Assembly (NCBI GenBank): GCA_029856155.1
Contig: JAHQWL010000040.1
Location: forward strand, 1 to 64,000
Source of the DNA: Promethearchaeia archaeon
GTDB taxonomy: Archaea > Asgardarchaeota > Lokiarchaeia > Sigyniarchaeales > SOKP01
DNA: 64,000 bases
Direction of reading: 5' to 3'
The notes below the pieces were generated by a model, which ran no database searches, was not told the DNA's origin, and saw only the letters and a program-made list of their open reading frames with translations. Shown here one piece after another: positions 25,746-34,676 of the stretch (within the stretch, counting starts at the first letter, position 1; every line of letters begins with the position of its first letter). A program made the position numbers and the translations under genes.

Positions 25746-26081
25746 CTAAGATAATGTATCAATGATGTCAACATCGATTAAGTCTTTAAGTTTCTCAGTG
25801 TTAATATTAGCTACTGTTGATTTTATATGAGAGAGAAGAGTAAAGATATCACTATTTTTAATTTTATAGTATTTTATATTGTTTTTTTTCTCAAAATCTA
25901 TAAGGTTATTGTCAATGAGCAAGTTCAAATGTTTGGAAATTGTTGATTGAGATCTACTCAGTGCATCTTGAATTTCTTTTGAGTTTTTCTCACCATTTTT
26001 CAATTGATCTAGTATTTCTAATCTTGTTGGATCGGCTAATACCTTTAAAAATTCTATTGTGTATTTTCTTAATTCGCTCAT
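25746..26081 (-). CDS. ArsR-family winged-helix regulator
   Basis: A 111-residue winged helix with LKVLADPTRLEILDQLKNGE and SRSQSTISKHLNLLIDNNLI, the recognition helix typical of ArsR/SmtB regulators. No metal-binding Cys is present in the recognition helix, so it may respond to something other than a thiophilic metal. It is divergent from the first Lrp-like gene, with promoter and palindromic sequence between them. Confidence 0.85.
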   Translation of the reverse strand: MSELRKYTIEFLKVLADPTRLEILDQLKNGEKNSKEIQDALSRSQSTISKHLNLLIDNNLIDFEKKNNIKYYKIKNSDIFTLLSHIKSTVANINTEKLKDLIDVDIIDTLS

Positions 26082-26170
26082 AGATTTAATAGAATATTTT
26101 TTTTACTAGTTTTTAAAGCTTGTTTTAATGGATTATTAATGTTTTTATAATAATAAAAGTGACACAAAGG

Positions 26171-26210
26171 TTTAAATAGTATGTTATCGTATTATCGTTA
26201 TATGACGATA
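26171..26210 (+). promoter_or_regulatory. TATA box and palindromic operator upstream of Lrp-like gene 1
   Basis: TTTAAATA at 26171-26178, preceded by a purine-rich BRE-like ACAAAGG, is a perfect TATA box. About 25 bases downstream lies the inverted repeat TATCGT-TATATG-ACGATA (26193-26210), covering the expected transcription start. TTATCGT occurs as a direct repeat at 26184-26190 and 26192-26198. Placement over the start site suggests repression by the Lrp-like protein itself or by the divergent ArsR-type protein. Confidence 0.5.
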
Positions 26211-26258
26211 TATGAATATTAATCTGATTTTTAATTTTAATATTAAGAGGTAAAGAAA

Positions 26259-26777
26259 ATGATAAGTGAAAAAATGGGAATGGATGATATCGATTGTAGA
26301 ATTATGGATCTAATTCAGAAAGAGCCCAATCTTACACACACAGAAATTGCGGGGCATGTAAATCGTAGCCAGCCAACTGTGGGGATGCGCATCAAGAGGC
26401 TTGAAAAATTAGGTGTTTTGAAATATCAAGCAGGCGTAAATATCAAAGTGGCAGATCTCTGTTTTGGTAGAGTTGAAATTCAAACAAAGAATCCAAAAAA
26501 GGTTATTGAGATTGTAAAAAACTGCCCCTTCATGATCAACGCATTTAAATTAAGCGGAGATAGAAATATGAGCATCCTTCTGATTGGTACCAACTATAAA
26601 TTCCTTGATAATATCGTAAATATCCACTTTCGGAATAATCCAGATGTTATGTTTACCCACATGGACATAATTGAGAATGTGATTAATGATCTTGTCTTAC
26701 CAATAGATTTAAATCTTGATTTTGGAGAAGTATCTTTGCACGCAACTTGTTGTGAAAAATGTATTTACGCTCAATGA
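26259..26777 (+). CDS. Lrp/AsnC-family regulator 1 with Cys-rich C-terminus
   Basis: The N-terminal helix-turn-helix reads LTHTEIAGHVNRSQPTVGMR, with ID at its start as in AsnC-type regulators. A RAM-like alpha/beta domain follows (strands around 68-75 and 105-112), suggesting effector binding and oligomers. The tail ends CCEKCIYAQ, a Cx3C pair with an additional Cys, which could bind a metal or sense redox state. Two paralogues with similar tails lie within 3 kb. The start has GAGGTAAAG just upstream. Confidence 0.85.
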   Translation: MISEKMGMDDIDCRIMDLIQKEPNLTHTEIAGHVNRSQPTVGMRIKRLEKLGVLKYQAGVNIKVADLCFGRVEIQTKNPKKVIEIVKNCPFMINAFKLSGDRNMSILLIGTNYKFLDNIVNIHFRNNPDVMFTHMDIIENVINDLVLPIDLNLDFGEVSLHATCCEKCIYAQ

Positions 26778-26845
26778 ATGAAAAAACTTACTATTCTTCA
26801 AAATAATAATTTTTCAATTTATTGATATAATTTTTTATTTTAATG

Positions 26846-26863
26846 AACTTCAGTACTGAAGTT
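26846..26863. repeat. 18-bp perfect palindrome between convergent genes
   Basis: AACTTCAGTACTGAAGTT reads identically on both strands. It lies 68 bases after the Lrp-like gene 1 stop and 108 bases before the stop of the convergent ferredoxin gene. It could form a 7-bp stem with a 4-base loop in RNA, but no T-run follows, so a protein-binding site is at least as likely. Confidence 0.5.
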
Positions 26864-26971
26864 GCATTTAACGCTATTTATCTTGAATATTTTGATAAAT
26901 ATCTTCAATTAAAGTAAGGAAAATTTATATATAGAGATATATCAAGAGATTTAAAATGAATTTTTAGTGGG

Positions 26972-27211
26972 TTAATCAATGAGAATAGCTCTAAATTTAC
27001 ACGCTGTAGTACAAATATGGCATTTAACACATCGATCTTCATGATCCTCCACCACAATACATTTAGGTGTAGAGTCTCTATTAATTACTTTATAAATACC
27101 CCTAAAGCAAGCCTCTTCACAAGCAAAATCTTTGCATTGAGTACATTTTGAAGTATCTATATGATGAAATTTATAACTTACAATAGTAGCTTGATCGTCT
27201 GGCTCACTCAT
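26972..27211 (-). CDS. Two-cluster [4Fe-4S] ferredoxin
   Basis: The 79-residue protein has eight cysteines arranged as two cluster-binding knuckles, CTQCKDFACEEACFRG and CVKCHICTTACKFRAI. The first has a longer inter-Cys gap (CxxCx4CxxxC), reminiscent of the ferredoxin subunits of molybdopterin or hydrogenase complexes. It is flanked by Lrp-like regulators and may be controlled by them. It could carry electrons for the ferredoxin-dependent enzymes in this window (FTR, AOR, glycyl radical activase). Confidence 0.83.
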   Translation of the reverse strand: MSEPDDQATIVSYKFHHIDTSKCTQCKDFACEEACFRGIYKVINRDSTPKCIVVEDHEDRCVKCHICTTACKFRAILID

Positions 27212-27323
27212 TATGATTATTCAAATAATAAACTCTTTTTATCTATTAAGGTTATATTCTATAATAAAATCTCTTAAGATTTACTCACCTAGCATTTGAA
27301 TTAACTCATCAAACAAAATTATT

Positions 27324-27992
27324 ATGAATGATATTAGACAAAAAATTATTGAGATTCCAAACTTAATGAAAGGTATTTTTTTTTCCCATCCTAATAGATT
27401 TGTAGCCGAGATTAAATATAAGAGTCAAATAGAAACTGCTCATGTTCATGATCCTGGTAGATTAAAAGAATTGTTGATTAAAGACGTTGAAATTTTATTT
27501 ACACACTCAAATGGAAAATTGAAGTATTACATTAAGGCAGTTAAAACTAAAGAAGAATGGGTTCTAATAGACACTGCTTTACATTCTAAGATTGCTCAAG
27601 AAGTTTTCAAATTCTTACCAGAATTTTCGAATGTGAAAGAAATCAGAAAAGAAGTAAAAATTGGAAATAGCAGAATAGATTTTCTACTTGATGGCGTGCC
27701 ATTAGAAGTAAAAGGCGTGACATTGGTTAAAGAGGGTAATGCTCTTTTTCCAGATGCTCCTACAGAACGTGGAGCAAGACATGTAAAAGAAATTATTGAA
27801 CATAATGGAATTTTACTTTTTTTAGTATTTCGCAAAGCAAAAAGTTTTGCTCCAAATTGGGAGATGGACTCTAGATTTTCAAATAGATTAAGTGAAGCAA
27901 GAAAAAAGGGTATAAGAATAATTGCTGTCCGAATTAGTTTTGATGGAAAAATAGTTTATTATAATAACAAAATTCCTTTATCAAATTTTTAA
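27324..27992 (+). CDS. sfsA: SfsA family protein (DNA/RNA nuclease-like)
   Basis: The conserved opening RFVAEIKYKSQIETAHVHDP, then GRLKELL, and the internal RIDFLLDGVPLEVKGVTLV block identify the SfsA family. That internal block resembles a PD-(D/E)xK nuclease core (D...E-x-K). The ending FAPNWEMDSRFSNRL is also typical. SfsA was first named for sugar fermentation stimulation; nucleic acid binding and nuclease activity have been assigned more recently. At 222 residues it is full length. Confidence 0.9.
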   Translation: MNDIRQKIIEIPNLMKGIFFSHPNRFVAEIKYKSQIETAHVHDPGRLKELLIKDVEILFTHSNGKLKYYIKAVKTKEEWVLIDTALHSKIAQEVFKFLPEFSNVKEIRKEVKIGNSRIDFLLDGVPLEVKGVTLVKEGNALFPDAPTERGARHVKEIIEHNGILLFLVFRKAKSFAPNWEMDSRFSNRLSEARKKGIRIIAVRISFDGKIVYYNNKIPLSNF

Positions 27993-28060
27993 TACTTATA
28001 TTTTAAAAAAGTTTAAAGGATAAAATCTATTGAATTTTTTAGAGAAAAAAAAATCTTTAT

Positions 28061-28609
28061 TTGATTATTATGATATCTGATAAACTAAAGCTTGATGAGA
28101 TTGATAGGCAAATAATATCACTTGTTCAAGAAGATCCTAACCTTACGCACACCGAAATAGCCACAAAGATAAACAGATCACAACCCACTGTTGGTATGCG
28201 AATAAAAAAACTAGAAAAAAATGGAATTTTACAATTCCAGCCAGGGATCAATTTTAAGAAAGTAGATTTACATCTCGCGACCGTTGAGGTAAAAACTAAG
28301 AATCCGGAAGAAATTATGGACATGGCTAAGCACTGTCCTTTTATGCTTAACGCATTTAAACTCTCAGGTGAACATAACGTTTGTATCTTACTCGCGAGTT
28401 CTAAACTTCAGAAGCTTGATAATATTGTTAATTATCATTTTCGAAATAACCCTGAAGTAACTAGTGTTTCTATGGAAATTGTGCTTGATATTGCCAAGGA
28501 TTTCGTTTTACCTATTGATTTTGATTCAGAAGATCATAATCCAACTTTAGAAGATGGCTGCGGTGAAAAATGTAAGTATAGAATCGCAAAAGCGAAGGGT
28601 TTAGTGTAA
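28061..28609 (+). CDS. Lrp/AsnC-family regulator 2 with Cys-rich C-terminus
   Basis: A paralogue of the regulator at 26259 with the almost identical recognition helix region NLTHTEIATKINRSQPTVGM and the same segment CPFM(L/I)NAFKLSGE in the effector domain. Its tail carries GCGEKCKY, again a Cx3C pair, followed by a short basic extension. The ATG at 28061 could be replaced by ATG 28070 (MISDKLK). It is convergent with the third paralogue at 28703. Confidence 0.85.
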   Translation: MIIMISDKLKLDEIDRQIISLVQEDPNLTHTEIATKINRSQPTVGMRIKKLEKNGILQFQPGINFKKVDLHLATVEVKTKNPEEIMDMAKHCPFMLNAFKLSGEHNVCILLASSKLQKLDNIVNYHFRNNPEVTSVSMEIVLDIAKDFVLPIDFDSEDHNPTLEDGCGEKCKYRIAKAKGLV

Positions 28610-28702
28610 ACTGAGTTAGACTAATTTTTTTTTATATTCTTTATTGGTTTTTTAAAGTTAAACTAAGCGTATAATTTCTTATAGAAAATAGATGAAACTT
28701 AC

Positions 28703-29278
28703 TTAAATTTCTTTTTCCGGATTGAATTTAAATTGAGGTATATCTTCCCTCATATTACATTCGGGTCCACAATATCTACCATCAAAATCTTCAATTTGAA
28801 AATCAATTGGGACAACAAAATCATGGATGGATTCAATTAATATATTAGTTTTAACATTGACAACATTTTCATCGCGTCTAAAGCACAAATCTACTAATTT
28901 TTCAATGGTCTGTAAATCCGAAGCGGCAATAAAGCAGAGTACATTAAATTCTCCTGAAATTTTGAACGCATGATTAATAAAGGGACAATTCTCAATCTTT
29001 CGGACAATATTATCAACATCTTTAGTGGAAACATAGACAATAGCAACTTTAATATCGACTTCTTTTATATTAAAGCCTACTTGTTTTGTGAGTAGATGTT
29101 TTCTTTCTAACTTAATTATTCGGGCACCTACAGCGGGTTGGGATTTTTCTATCTCCTTAGCTATATCACTGTGGGTAATATCGGGGGTTTTTTCAATCAT
29201 CTCGATGATTTTTTTATCGTCATTATCAATGTTTAAAATTTCATTAAAACTTTTTTTTTTCATATCCATTACTTTCAT
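28703..29278 (-). CDS. Lrp/AsnC-family regulator 3 with Cys-rich C-terminus
   Basis: The third member of the cluster, more diverged: ITHSDIAKEIEKSQPAVGAR in the helix-turn-helix and CPFINHAFKISGEFNVL in the effector domain. The tail contains YCGPECNMRED, a Cx3C pair at the same place as in the other two. An N-terminal extension of about 15 residues precedes the DNA-binding domain. A TATA-like TTTATAAA lies in the upstream spacer. Confidence 0.84.
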   Translation of the reverse strand: MKVMDMKKKSFNEILNIDNDDKKIIEMIEKTPDITHSDIAKEIEKSQPAVGARIIKLERKHLLTKQVGFNIKEVDIKVAIVYVSTKDVDNIVRKIENCPFINHAFKISGEFNVLCFIAASDLQTIEKLVDLCFRRDENVVNVKTNILIESIHDFVVPIDFQIEDFDGRYCGPECNMREDIPQFKFNPEKEI

Positions 29279-29677
29279 AACCTCACATTAATTTAAACTT
29301 AGTTTTAATGAATTTAAATGTTTATAAAGAGTAATCTTATATATATTAGGATTCGGACTTAGAAAATCTATAATTCAAAAATAAATGAATTGGTAAATTA
29401 TTTTAGGGCTTATATTTAAATTTATGAGTAAAATTCACTCACAATAATGTTTGTTGAATGTATATTGTATAATACACCAAGTTCTCTTACAATTTCTAAA
29501 AAGAAATCAAAATTCTTTTCAAAAAGTAGTTCTTTTTTACTTCCAAAAATGTCTTTAACTCTCTTAGCTCATCTTCAATGCAAACTTTTATTATAGAAAT
29601 TAAGTTAATATAAATTCATAATTAAATTATAAACTCAAAATTAAAATCATTTATGAATTAAGAGGTTGAGGGATTTA
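29279..29677. other. Intergenic stretch with a start-less coding fragment
   Basis: About 400 bases without an intact gene. On the minus strand a frame is open from 29568 to TAA 29422-29424 and encodes a protein-like peptide (RVKDIFGSKKELLFEKNFDF then FLEIVRELG), but no start codon precedes it. It may be the end of a decayed gene of unknown identity. Promoter sequence for the flanking divergent genes is presumably here. Confidence 0.35.
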
Positions 29678-30157
29678 ATGGAAAAAGGTGGAGCAGTTTT
29701 AGGCGTTATTGCATTGATATTAGGTGCTGGAGGCTTAGGTTTTGGGCTGATTACATGGATAGAACAAGGGAAAATAGATTTCTGGTATGATTGTAAAGAA
29801 GATATATATACCCCACCAGCTTTAGTATACGTAACCGTTCCTGATTTATATGTAATCGTTAGACTGGATGCTTCTGCTACGGTTCATCTATTATTCACTA
29901 CAAGTACTAGGATCCTTCCGGATCCAATTAGTTTTGCTGATATGTTTTTCTATTTTTGGATTGATGGTGTACGATTAACTAATCCTTTTACGCGTGCAGG
30001 ACCCTATCAAGGGGATGCAACTTATCAGTATTATCCAGTCGCACTGCAATATTCTCAGACATTGTCCAAAGGAACGCATAATATTAGTATAGTGGTTATT
30101 TCTGAAACAGCGGGTAACTTTATGAGATCAAGCAGTCTTGCTGTAACTCGTTATTAA
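29678..30157 (+). CDS. Membrane-anchored protein with external beta-rich domain
   Basis: The N-terminus (GAVLGVIALILGAGGLGFGLITW) is a single hydrophobic anchor. The following 130 residues are rich in Thr, Ser, Tyr and Val with alternating hydrophobic residues, including ATVHLLFTTSTRILPDP and GTHNISIVVISETAGN, as in an immunoglobulin-like or jelly-roll external domain. ATG 29678 has GAGGG just upstream and is preferred over an in-frame TTG at 29666. No family is recognised. Similar small anchored beta proteins are common in Asgard genomes, but a role cannot be assigned. Confidence 0.7.
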   Translation: MEKGGAVLGVIALILGAGGLGFGLITWIEQGKIDFWYDCKEDIYTPPALVYVTVPDLYVIVRLDASATVHLLFTTSTRILPDPISFADMFFYFWIDGVRLTNPFTRAGPYQGDATYQYYPVALQYSQTLSKGTHNISIVVISETAGNFMRSSSLAVTRY

Positions 30158-30179
30158 TATATAAAATTCAAATCTTATC

Positions 30180-30190
30180 TTTTTTTTTTT
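30180..30190 (+). terminator. T-tract terminator candidate
   Basis: Eleven consecutive T residues lie 23 bases after the stop of the membrane-anchored protein gene. Runs of T on the coding strand are sufficient for transcription termination in many archaea. No hairpin precedes it. Confidence 0.45.
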
Positions 30191-30315
30191 ATTAATTGAT
30201 TTTTTGATTAATTCTTTAAAAAGATCTATCTGGTAATAAGGAACAAAGGTTCTATATTCTAATTTATAAGAAATGACTTTTTTTAAAACATTAAAGCTAA
30301 GTAGCGATATATCAT

Positions 30316-31278
30316 TTAAAGAACATTTGTAAAAATATTAATGAGTATTATTACTACAGCGAACCCTACTAAACCAGTCATGAACTTCAATGGATTTCCT
30401 TTCTCTTTTTCTGGAATAACTTCCCTTACAATAACATATAAAATCACACCAGAAATGAATGAATAAAAAATGAATAGGAGCTCTAAATTAGGCGGTAAAA
30501 ATGAATTTATTATTAATCCAATTATTATACCAGTTAGTGCAGAACTACATGAGATGTACTTAACAATAGGTTTTGCTTCATATTTTTGTTCTTCATAGAT
30601 TTCTAAATCAGTAAAGATGAGATGTGCCTCAGATCGTTTGGTTACAATAGTTCTAAAAAAGGCATATATGAAAAAGAGAATACCTCCTATTAGTTCAATC
30701 CTTAATAACCCTATTAAAATAATACCTACAAGAAAGTGGTAAATATAATCTGTAATAAACCGGAAGTTAGTTAGCTCTTTATTAATCTTATTTTGAATTT
30801 TAATTTTATAGTTATTTATTTCTGATCTCATTCCTTCTTCCTCTTCATTTAATTCAGAAAGTGTCCGAGCTATTTCTCTTAGCACAGCCTCATCCAGATT
30901 TTCATTAGTTAATTCTTTTGTAAGAATTTTTTCCATATTATGTTCAACAGTTTCTAAGATTTTCTCTTTTTTGATTAATTTCCTCATTTTTCTTTGAGTT
31001 CTCATTTCAGCTTTCTGCAGAATTAATTTTTCAGATATATGAATAAATGAAAAGCCAATAAGGACAAAGAGATATTCGAATAATGTTAAATGAAAAGGAA
31101 ATTCAGGCAGTCTTTGAGCAATTTCAGGAAGCACGATTAGGAAGAAATAAGATACAGATATTCCTGCGATTAATGAAGCATGTACTTGAATGAGTTTATT
31201 TTCAAAATAATCTGCGATAAAAAATAAAACTCCAAAAGGTAAAGCAAGAATTAGAACTATTATTAAATTAATACTCAT
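30316..31278 (-). CDS. ZIP-like integral membrane protein
   Basis: The 320-residue protein has about eight hydrophobic segments, with a long charged loop (about 95-175, coiled-coil-like) between the third and fourth. The arrangement of three helices, a cytosolic loop and five helices, together with HASLIAGISVSYFFLIVLPE and FISGVILYVIVREVIPEKEK, matches ZIP metal transporters. However, the HNxxD and HExxH-type metal ligands of helices 4 and 5 are not seen (YHFLVG stands near the position), so metal transport is uncertain. Confidence 0.65.
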   Translation of the reverse strand: MSINLIIVLILALPFGVLFFIADYFENKLIQVHASLIAGISVSYFFLIVLPEIAQRLPEFPFHLTLFEYLFVLIGFSFIHISEKLILQKAEMRTQRKMRKLIKKEKILETVEHNMEKILTKELTNENLDEAVLREIARTLSELNEEEEGMRSEINNYKIKIQNKINKELTNFRFITDYIYHFLVGIILIGLLRIELIGGILFFIYAFFRTIVTKRSEAHLIFTDLEIYEEQKYEAKPIVKYISCSSALTGIIIGLIINSFLPPNLELLFIFYSFISGVILYVIVREVIPEKEKGNPLKFMTGLVGFAVVIILINIFTNVL

Positions 31279-31402
31279 TAATATTGAAAATAGATTTAAA
31301 AATTATTAAAGATCTAGTAATAAACTAAATTTATAAAATTTTCATTGAATCTAATAAATAGATTGTATGAAGAAAGCTCTTAGGTGATTTTTAATCGAGT
31401 TT

Positions 31403-32269
31403 TTGATTATAACTTCAACTGAAGATAACGCCTCAATGAATATTAGGGAAAAATTTTTAAAGTCTAAAGTCAATAATTTTGAGGAGTCAAATTTCATATG
31501 GCATAAAAATCCTGTTTTTAAACTGAAAAATAATTTAACAGAACATGAAATATTTTTGGGGTTAACAAAGGAACCTCTAATTTTTTTGAATGACCTAAAA
31601 TTAGAAGAATCAGAGTTAAAACCTGACTATCTTATTTTTGCTAGCCGTCATACTTCAAAAACAGCCAGACCAGCATTTTTAGTTCATACTACTGGGAATT
31701 GGGGTAGAGATGCTGATTTTGGTGGAGAACCTTATAATTTATCAAAAACAAGTGGATTACTTCATAAAGCAGGATTTATTTCGCTAAGTGAGCAACAATT
31801 TCCACCAGCATTAAAAGAATTCTCACTGGATATCGAAGTGACTCATCATGGTCCCACAATTTTAGATAAACCTTTAGTTTTCATGGAATTAGGGAGTAGT
31901 AAGGCAGAATGGACAATCGACGATGCGGGAGAGATATTAACAAATGTGATCTTGCGTACTATTATGAAATATTTTAAATATAAAGAAATGGGAGATCAAA
32001 ATATAGGTTTAGGCTTTGGAGGTACGCACTATGCTCCAAATTTTAATAGATTAATCAGAAATACGAATATAGCTATGTCTTTCATATGTCCAAAATATTA
32101 CATTCAAGAATTAAATAAAGATATAATTGAGCAAATGGTAAATAATACTCTTGAAAAGGTTGATTATTTTCTTATTGATTGGAAAGGGACAAATTCCGAA
32201 GATAAAAAACATCTAATACCTCTTTTAGAAGAATTTAATATCCCAATAAAGAAAACAAAAGATATGTAA
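31403..32269 (+). CDS. dtdA: D-aminoacyl-tRNA deacylase, archaeal type (DTD2)
   Basis: All marks of the archaeal/plant D-Tyr-tRNA deacylase are present: IFASRHTSKTARPAFLVHTT followed by GNW near residue 80, VTHHGPT near 146, and LGFGGTHYAP near 210. The enzyme hydrolyses D-amino acids wrongly attached to tRNA. The reading frame opens with TTG 31403. No ATG is available before the conserved first strand IITSTEDNASMNI, so the TTG is accepted although its ribosome-binding site, AGGTGAT, is 14 bases away. Confidence 0.9.
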   Translation: MIITSTEDNASMNIREKFLKSKVNNFEESNFIWHKNPVFKLKNNLTEHEIFLGLTKEPLIFLNDLKLEESELKPDYLIFASRHTSKTARPAFLVHTTGNWGRDADFGGEPYNLSKTSGLLHKAGFISLSEQQFPPALKEFSLDIEVTHHGPTILDKPLVFMELGSSKAEWTIDDAGEILTNVILRTIMKYFKYKEMGDQNIGLGFGGTHYAPNFNRLIRNTNIAMSFICPKYYIQELNKDIIEQMVNNTLEKVDYFLIDWKGTNSEDKKHLIPLLEEFNIPIKKTKDM

Positions 32270-32315
32270 TATAAATTAATAAAATTAAATTAAAAATAAA
32301 ATAAATGATAGTCTT

Positions 32316-33218
32316 ATGTTAGGAAAAAACCTTACTATAATTGGTGGTTCTGGTGGCATGGGTAAAGTTTTTGGAGAATTTTTTAAAAGATATGGCTTTA
32401 AAATTACATTACATGCAAGAAATTTAGAAAGATTAGAGAATGTTGCTCATGAATTTGACGTAAATTATGAGTCTTCTTTAGAAGAGAGTGTGAAAGATGC
32501 AGACATAATTTTAGTTTCAATTCCAATTACATCTACTGTTAGTATGATTCAAAAGATTGCCCCATTATTAAAAAAAAATGCCTTACTCATCGATATTACA
32601 TCAATAAAAAACACAGTTGTGAATACAATGAAAAAGATTATTAAAGCTTATCCGATCAATTGCTTGTCACTACATCCTATGTTTGGTCCCGGTATAAAAG
32701 ATATGAAAAATTATGTTATGATTGTTTTAAAAGTTGGTGGAACGGAAAAGTATGATGATTTAGTAGATGAATTGATAGCTTTATTTGAATTAAATGGGCT
32801 AATAATTACTGAGACTACACCTGACATTCATGATAGACGAATTGCTTTAACCCTAGGAGTACCTCATATGTTTAACATTCTCTTTTTAAATCTTATTAGA
32901 AGGTCAAAAGAGCCTTTAACTGAATTAACGAAATATACTGGTACTACATTCTTGTTACAAAAAGTTTTCGCTGAGAGTATAATTCAAAGAGAGAGAGAAA
33001 TGTTTGCAGAAATTCAAATAGAAAATCAAGAATTTCATAAAGTGTTAAATTTATTAGAAAGCTTAATAAAAGAATATAAAACAATAATTCAAAAGAAGAA
33101 TATATCTAAGTTCAATCAGATTTTTAACGAAGCATTAGATTATTCTAAAGAAGATAATGATTTTAAAGATTCTTATAGATATTTTTATGATTTTATGAAA
33201 ATTTTAAAACAAGAATAG
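32316..33218 (+). CDS. tyrA: Prephenate dehydrogenase (TyrA), archaeal type
   Basis: A Rossmann fold at the N-terminus (LTIIGGSGGMGKVFGEFFKR) binds NAD(P). The catalytic region has DADIILVSIPI, LIDITSIK and SLHPMFGPGIKDM, the last carrying the His of prephenate dehydrogenases. The C-terminal helical domain is full length, and no ACT or chorismate mutase domain is fused. The reaction is prephenate to 4-hydroxyphenylpyruvate in tyrosine synthesis. The gene starts 46 bases after dtdA. Confidence 0.87.
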   Translation: MLGKNLTIIGGSGGMGKVFGEFFKRYGFKITLHARNLERLENVAHEFDVNYESSLEESVKDADIILVSIPITSTVSMIQKIAPLLKKNALLIDITSIKNTVVNTMKKIIKAYPINCLSLHPMFGPGIKDMKNYVMIVLKVGGTEKYDDLVDELIALFELNGLIITETTPDIHDRRIALTLGVPHMFNILFLNLIRRSKEPLTELTKYTGTTFLLQKVFAESIIQREREMFAEIQIENQEFHKVLNLLESLIKEYKTIIQKKNISKFNQIFNEALDYSKEDNDFKDSYRYFYDFMKILKQE

Positions 33219-33264
33219 GAAGTATAATTAAATTTATTATTTATAACGACATAAATAATTTCGT

Positions 33265-33699
33265 CTACTGCTTTTTTTTCCTTATTATTTTTATTATAAT
33301 AAATCCTACAAAACCAGCAGTAAAAAATAATAATGTTCGAAAGGGAAATATCCCATCATTTCTATAAATATAAATATCAGTAGCTATAGATATAAAAGTA
33401 CATAATATTAATCCACATAAACCTATAATAAGTAATTCTATTTCCAAGGGTCTCTTATTCCCCCTTTTTATAGAATGGTAATACTTCCTTGGTGTTATTC
33501 CAATAAAAAAACCTCCAATAACAAATAGTAGCCATCCAATAATATAATATAAAGGAGATATAATTATCTCAATTACAAAACACATTATGAAATAATAAAT
33601 AAATGAAAAGGTTCCAATAAAAAAAAGAACTACGCCACTGAGAAGGAGTACATTTATTATTTTTGATGAAATTACCATACTAAATAATTTAACCTTCAA
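33265..33699 (-). CDS. Four-helix integral membrane protein of unknown function
   Basis: The 144-residue product has four hydrophobic segments (about 14-35, 42-66, 84-105 and 118-138), a short basic loop between the second and third (RKYYHSIKRGNKRP) and a basic C-terminus. No transporter or enzyme motif is visible. It is transcribed convergently with tyrA and stands alone. Confidence 0.6.
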   Translation of the reverse strand: MKVKLFSMVISSKIINVLLLSGVVLFFIGTFSFIYYFIMCFVIEIIISPLYYIIGWLLFVIGGFFIGITPRKYYHSIKRGNKRPLEIELLIIGLCGLILCTFISIATDIYIYRNDGIFPFRTLLFFTAGFVGFIIIKIIRKKKQ

Positions 33700-33850
33700 T
33701 TGACTATTTATATATTTCGAATTAAAATATGGAAAATTATTTAGTGCATTATAAATATTTAAAACAAAACACTAAAAGTACCAATATAAACTAAATTTTA
33801 TATTTATGCTCTAATTATATTGAATAGTCTATATAAATTTATTAAAGTGA

Positions 33851-34660
33851 ATGTTTACCTTGAATCTTGGGAAAAGAATAAGATTAGAACGGATTTTTGA
33901 TAGGAAAAGCAAAAAAACTATAATAATTCCAATGGATCACGGATTGACTATGGGTACTATCCCCGGATTAGAAGATTTAGCAGGAATGGTGGATAAAGTT
34001 GCCTTAGGAGGAGCAAATGCTGTTTTAATGCATTCTGGGATGGTTAGTGCAGGCCATAGGCAATATGGAAAGGATATTGGGTTGATTATTCATTTATCAG
34101 GAGCTACTAGTTTATCACCTCACCCTAATAGAAAGGTTTTAGTTTGTTCTGTTGAGCGTGCTTTAAAAATGGGAGCAGATGCGGTTTCAATACATATAAA
34201 TATTGGTGCAGAGGATGAACCAGAAATGCTTCAAGATGCTCAAAAAATTGTGGAAAAAACTAGAGAATGGGGTGTGCCCTTAATAGCAATGATGTATCCA
34301 AGAGGAAAAAAAATTACAAATGAAAACGATCCTAATGTAGTTAATATTGCAGTTAGAGCGGGAGTTGAATTGGGAGCCGATGTAGTTAAAACAAATTATA
34401 CTGGAGATATTGATTCATTTAGCATGATTACTAAAGGAGTAAGACATATTCCAGTTATTATTGCGGGGGGTCCTAAAATGGACACCATTCCAGATTTACT
34501 CCAGATGGCGCAGGACTCGATTGAAGCAGGTGGATCAGGAGTTGCTTTTGGCAGAAATGTATTTCAATCGGAAGATCCTACAAAATTGGTTCGAGCTATA
34601 AGTAAAATCCTTCATGAGAATTATTCTGTAGGAGAAGTAATGAAAGAATTCAAATTTTAA
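33851..34660 (+). CDS. 2-amino-3,7-dideoxy-D-threo-hept-6-ulosonate synthase (archaeal shikimate entry)
   Basis: The protein belongs to the DeoC/FbaB aldolase family. [19 protein letters not shown] near residue 26 and the Schiff-base lysine region [11 protein letters not shown] near 179 are diagnostic. The methanogen enzyme of this type makes the precursor of dehydroquinate from aspartate semialdehyde and a ketose phosphate. Close relatives are fructose-bisphosphate aldolases. The location next to tyrA and in the same window as pheA favours the aromatic amino-acid role. The second pathway enzyme is not in this window. Confidence 0.82.
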   Translation: MFTLNLGKRIRLERIFDRKSKKTIIIPMDHGLTMGTIPGLEDLAGMVDKVALGGANAVLMHSGMVSAGHRQYGKDIGLIIHLSGATSLSPHPNRKVLVCSVERALKMGADAVSIHINIGAEDEPEMLQDAQKIVEKTREWGVPLIAMMYPRGKKITNENDPNVVNIAVRAGVELGADVVKTNYTGDIDSFSMITKGVRHIPVIIAGGPKMDTIPDLLQMAQDSIEAGGSGVAFGRNVFQSEDPTKLVRAISKILHENYSVGEVMKEFKF

Positions 34661-34676
34661 GAAGAATTGAAAGATA

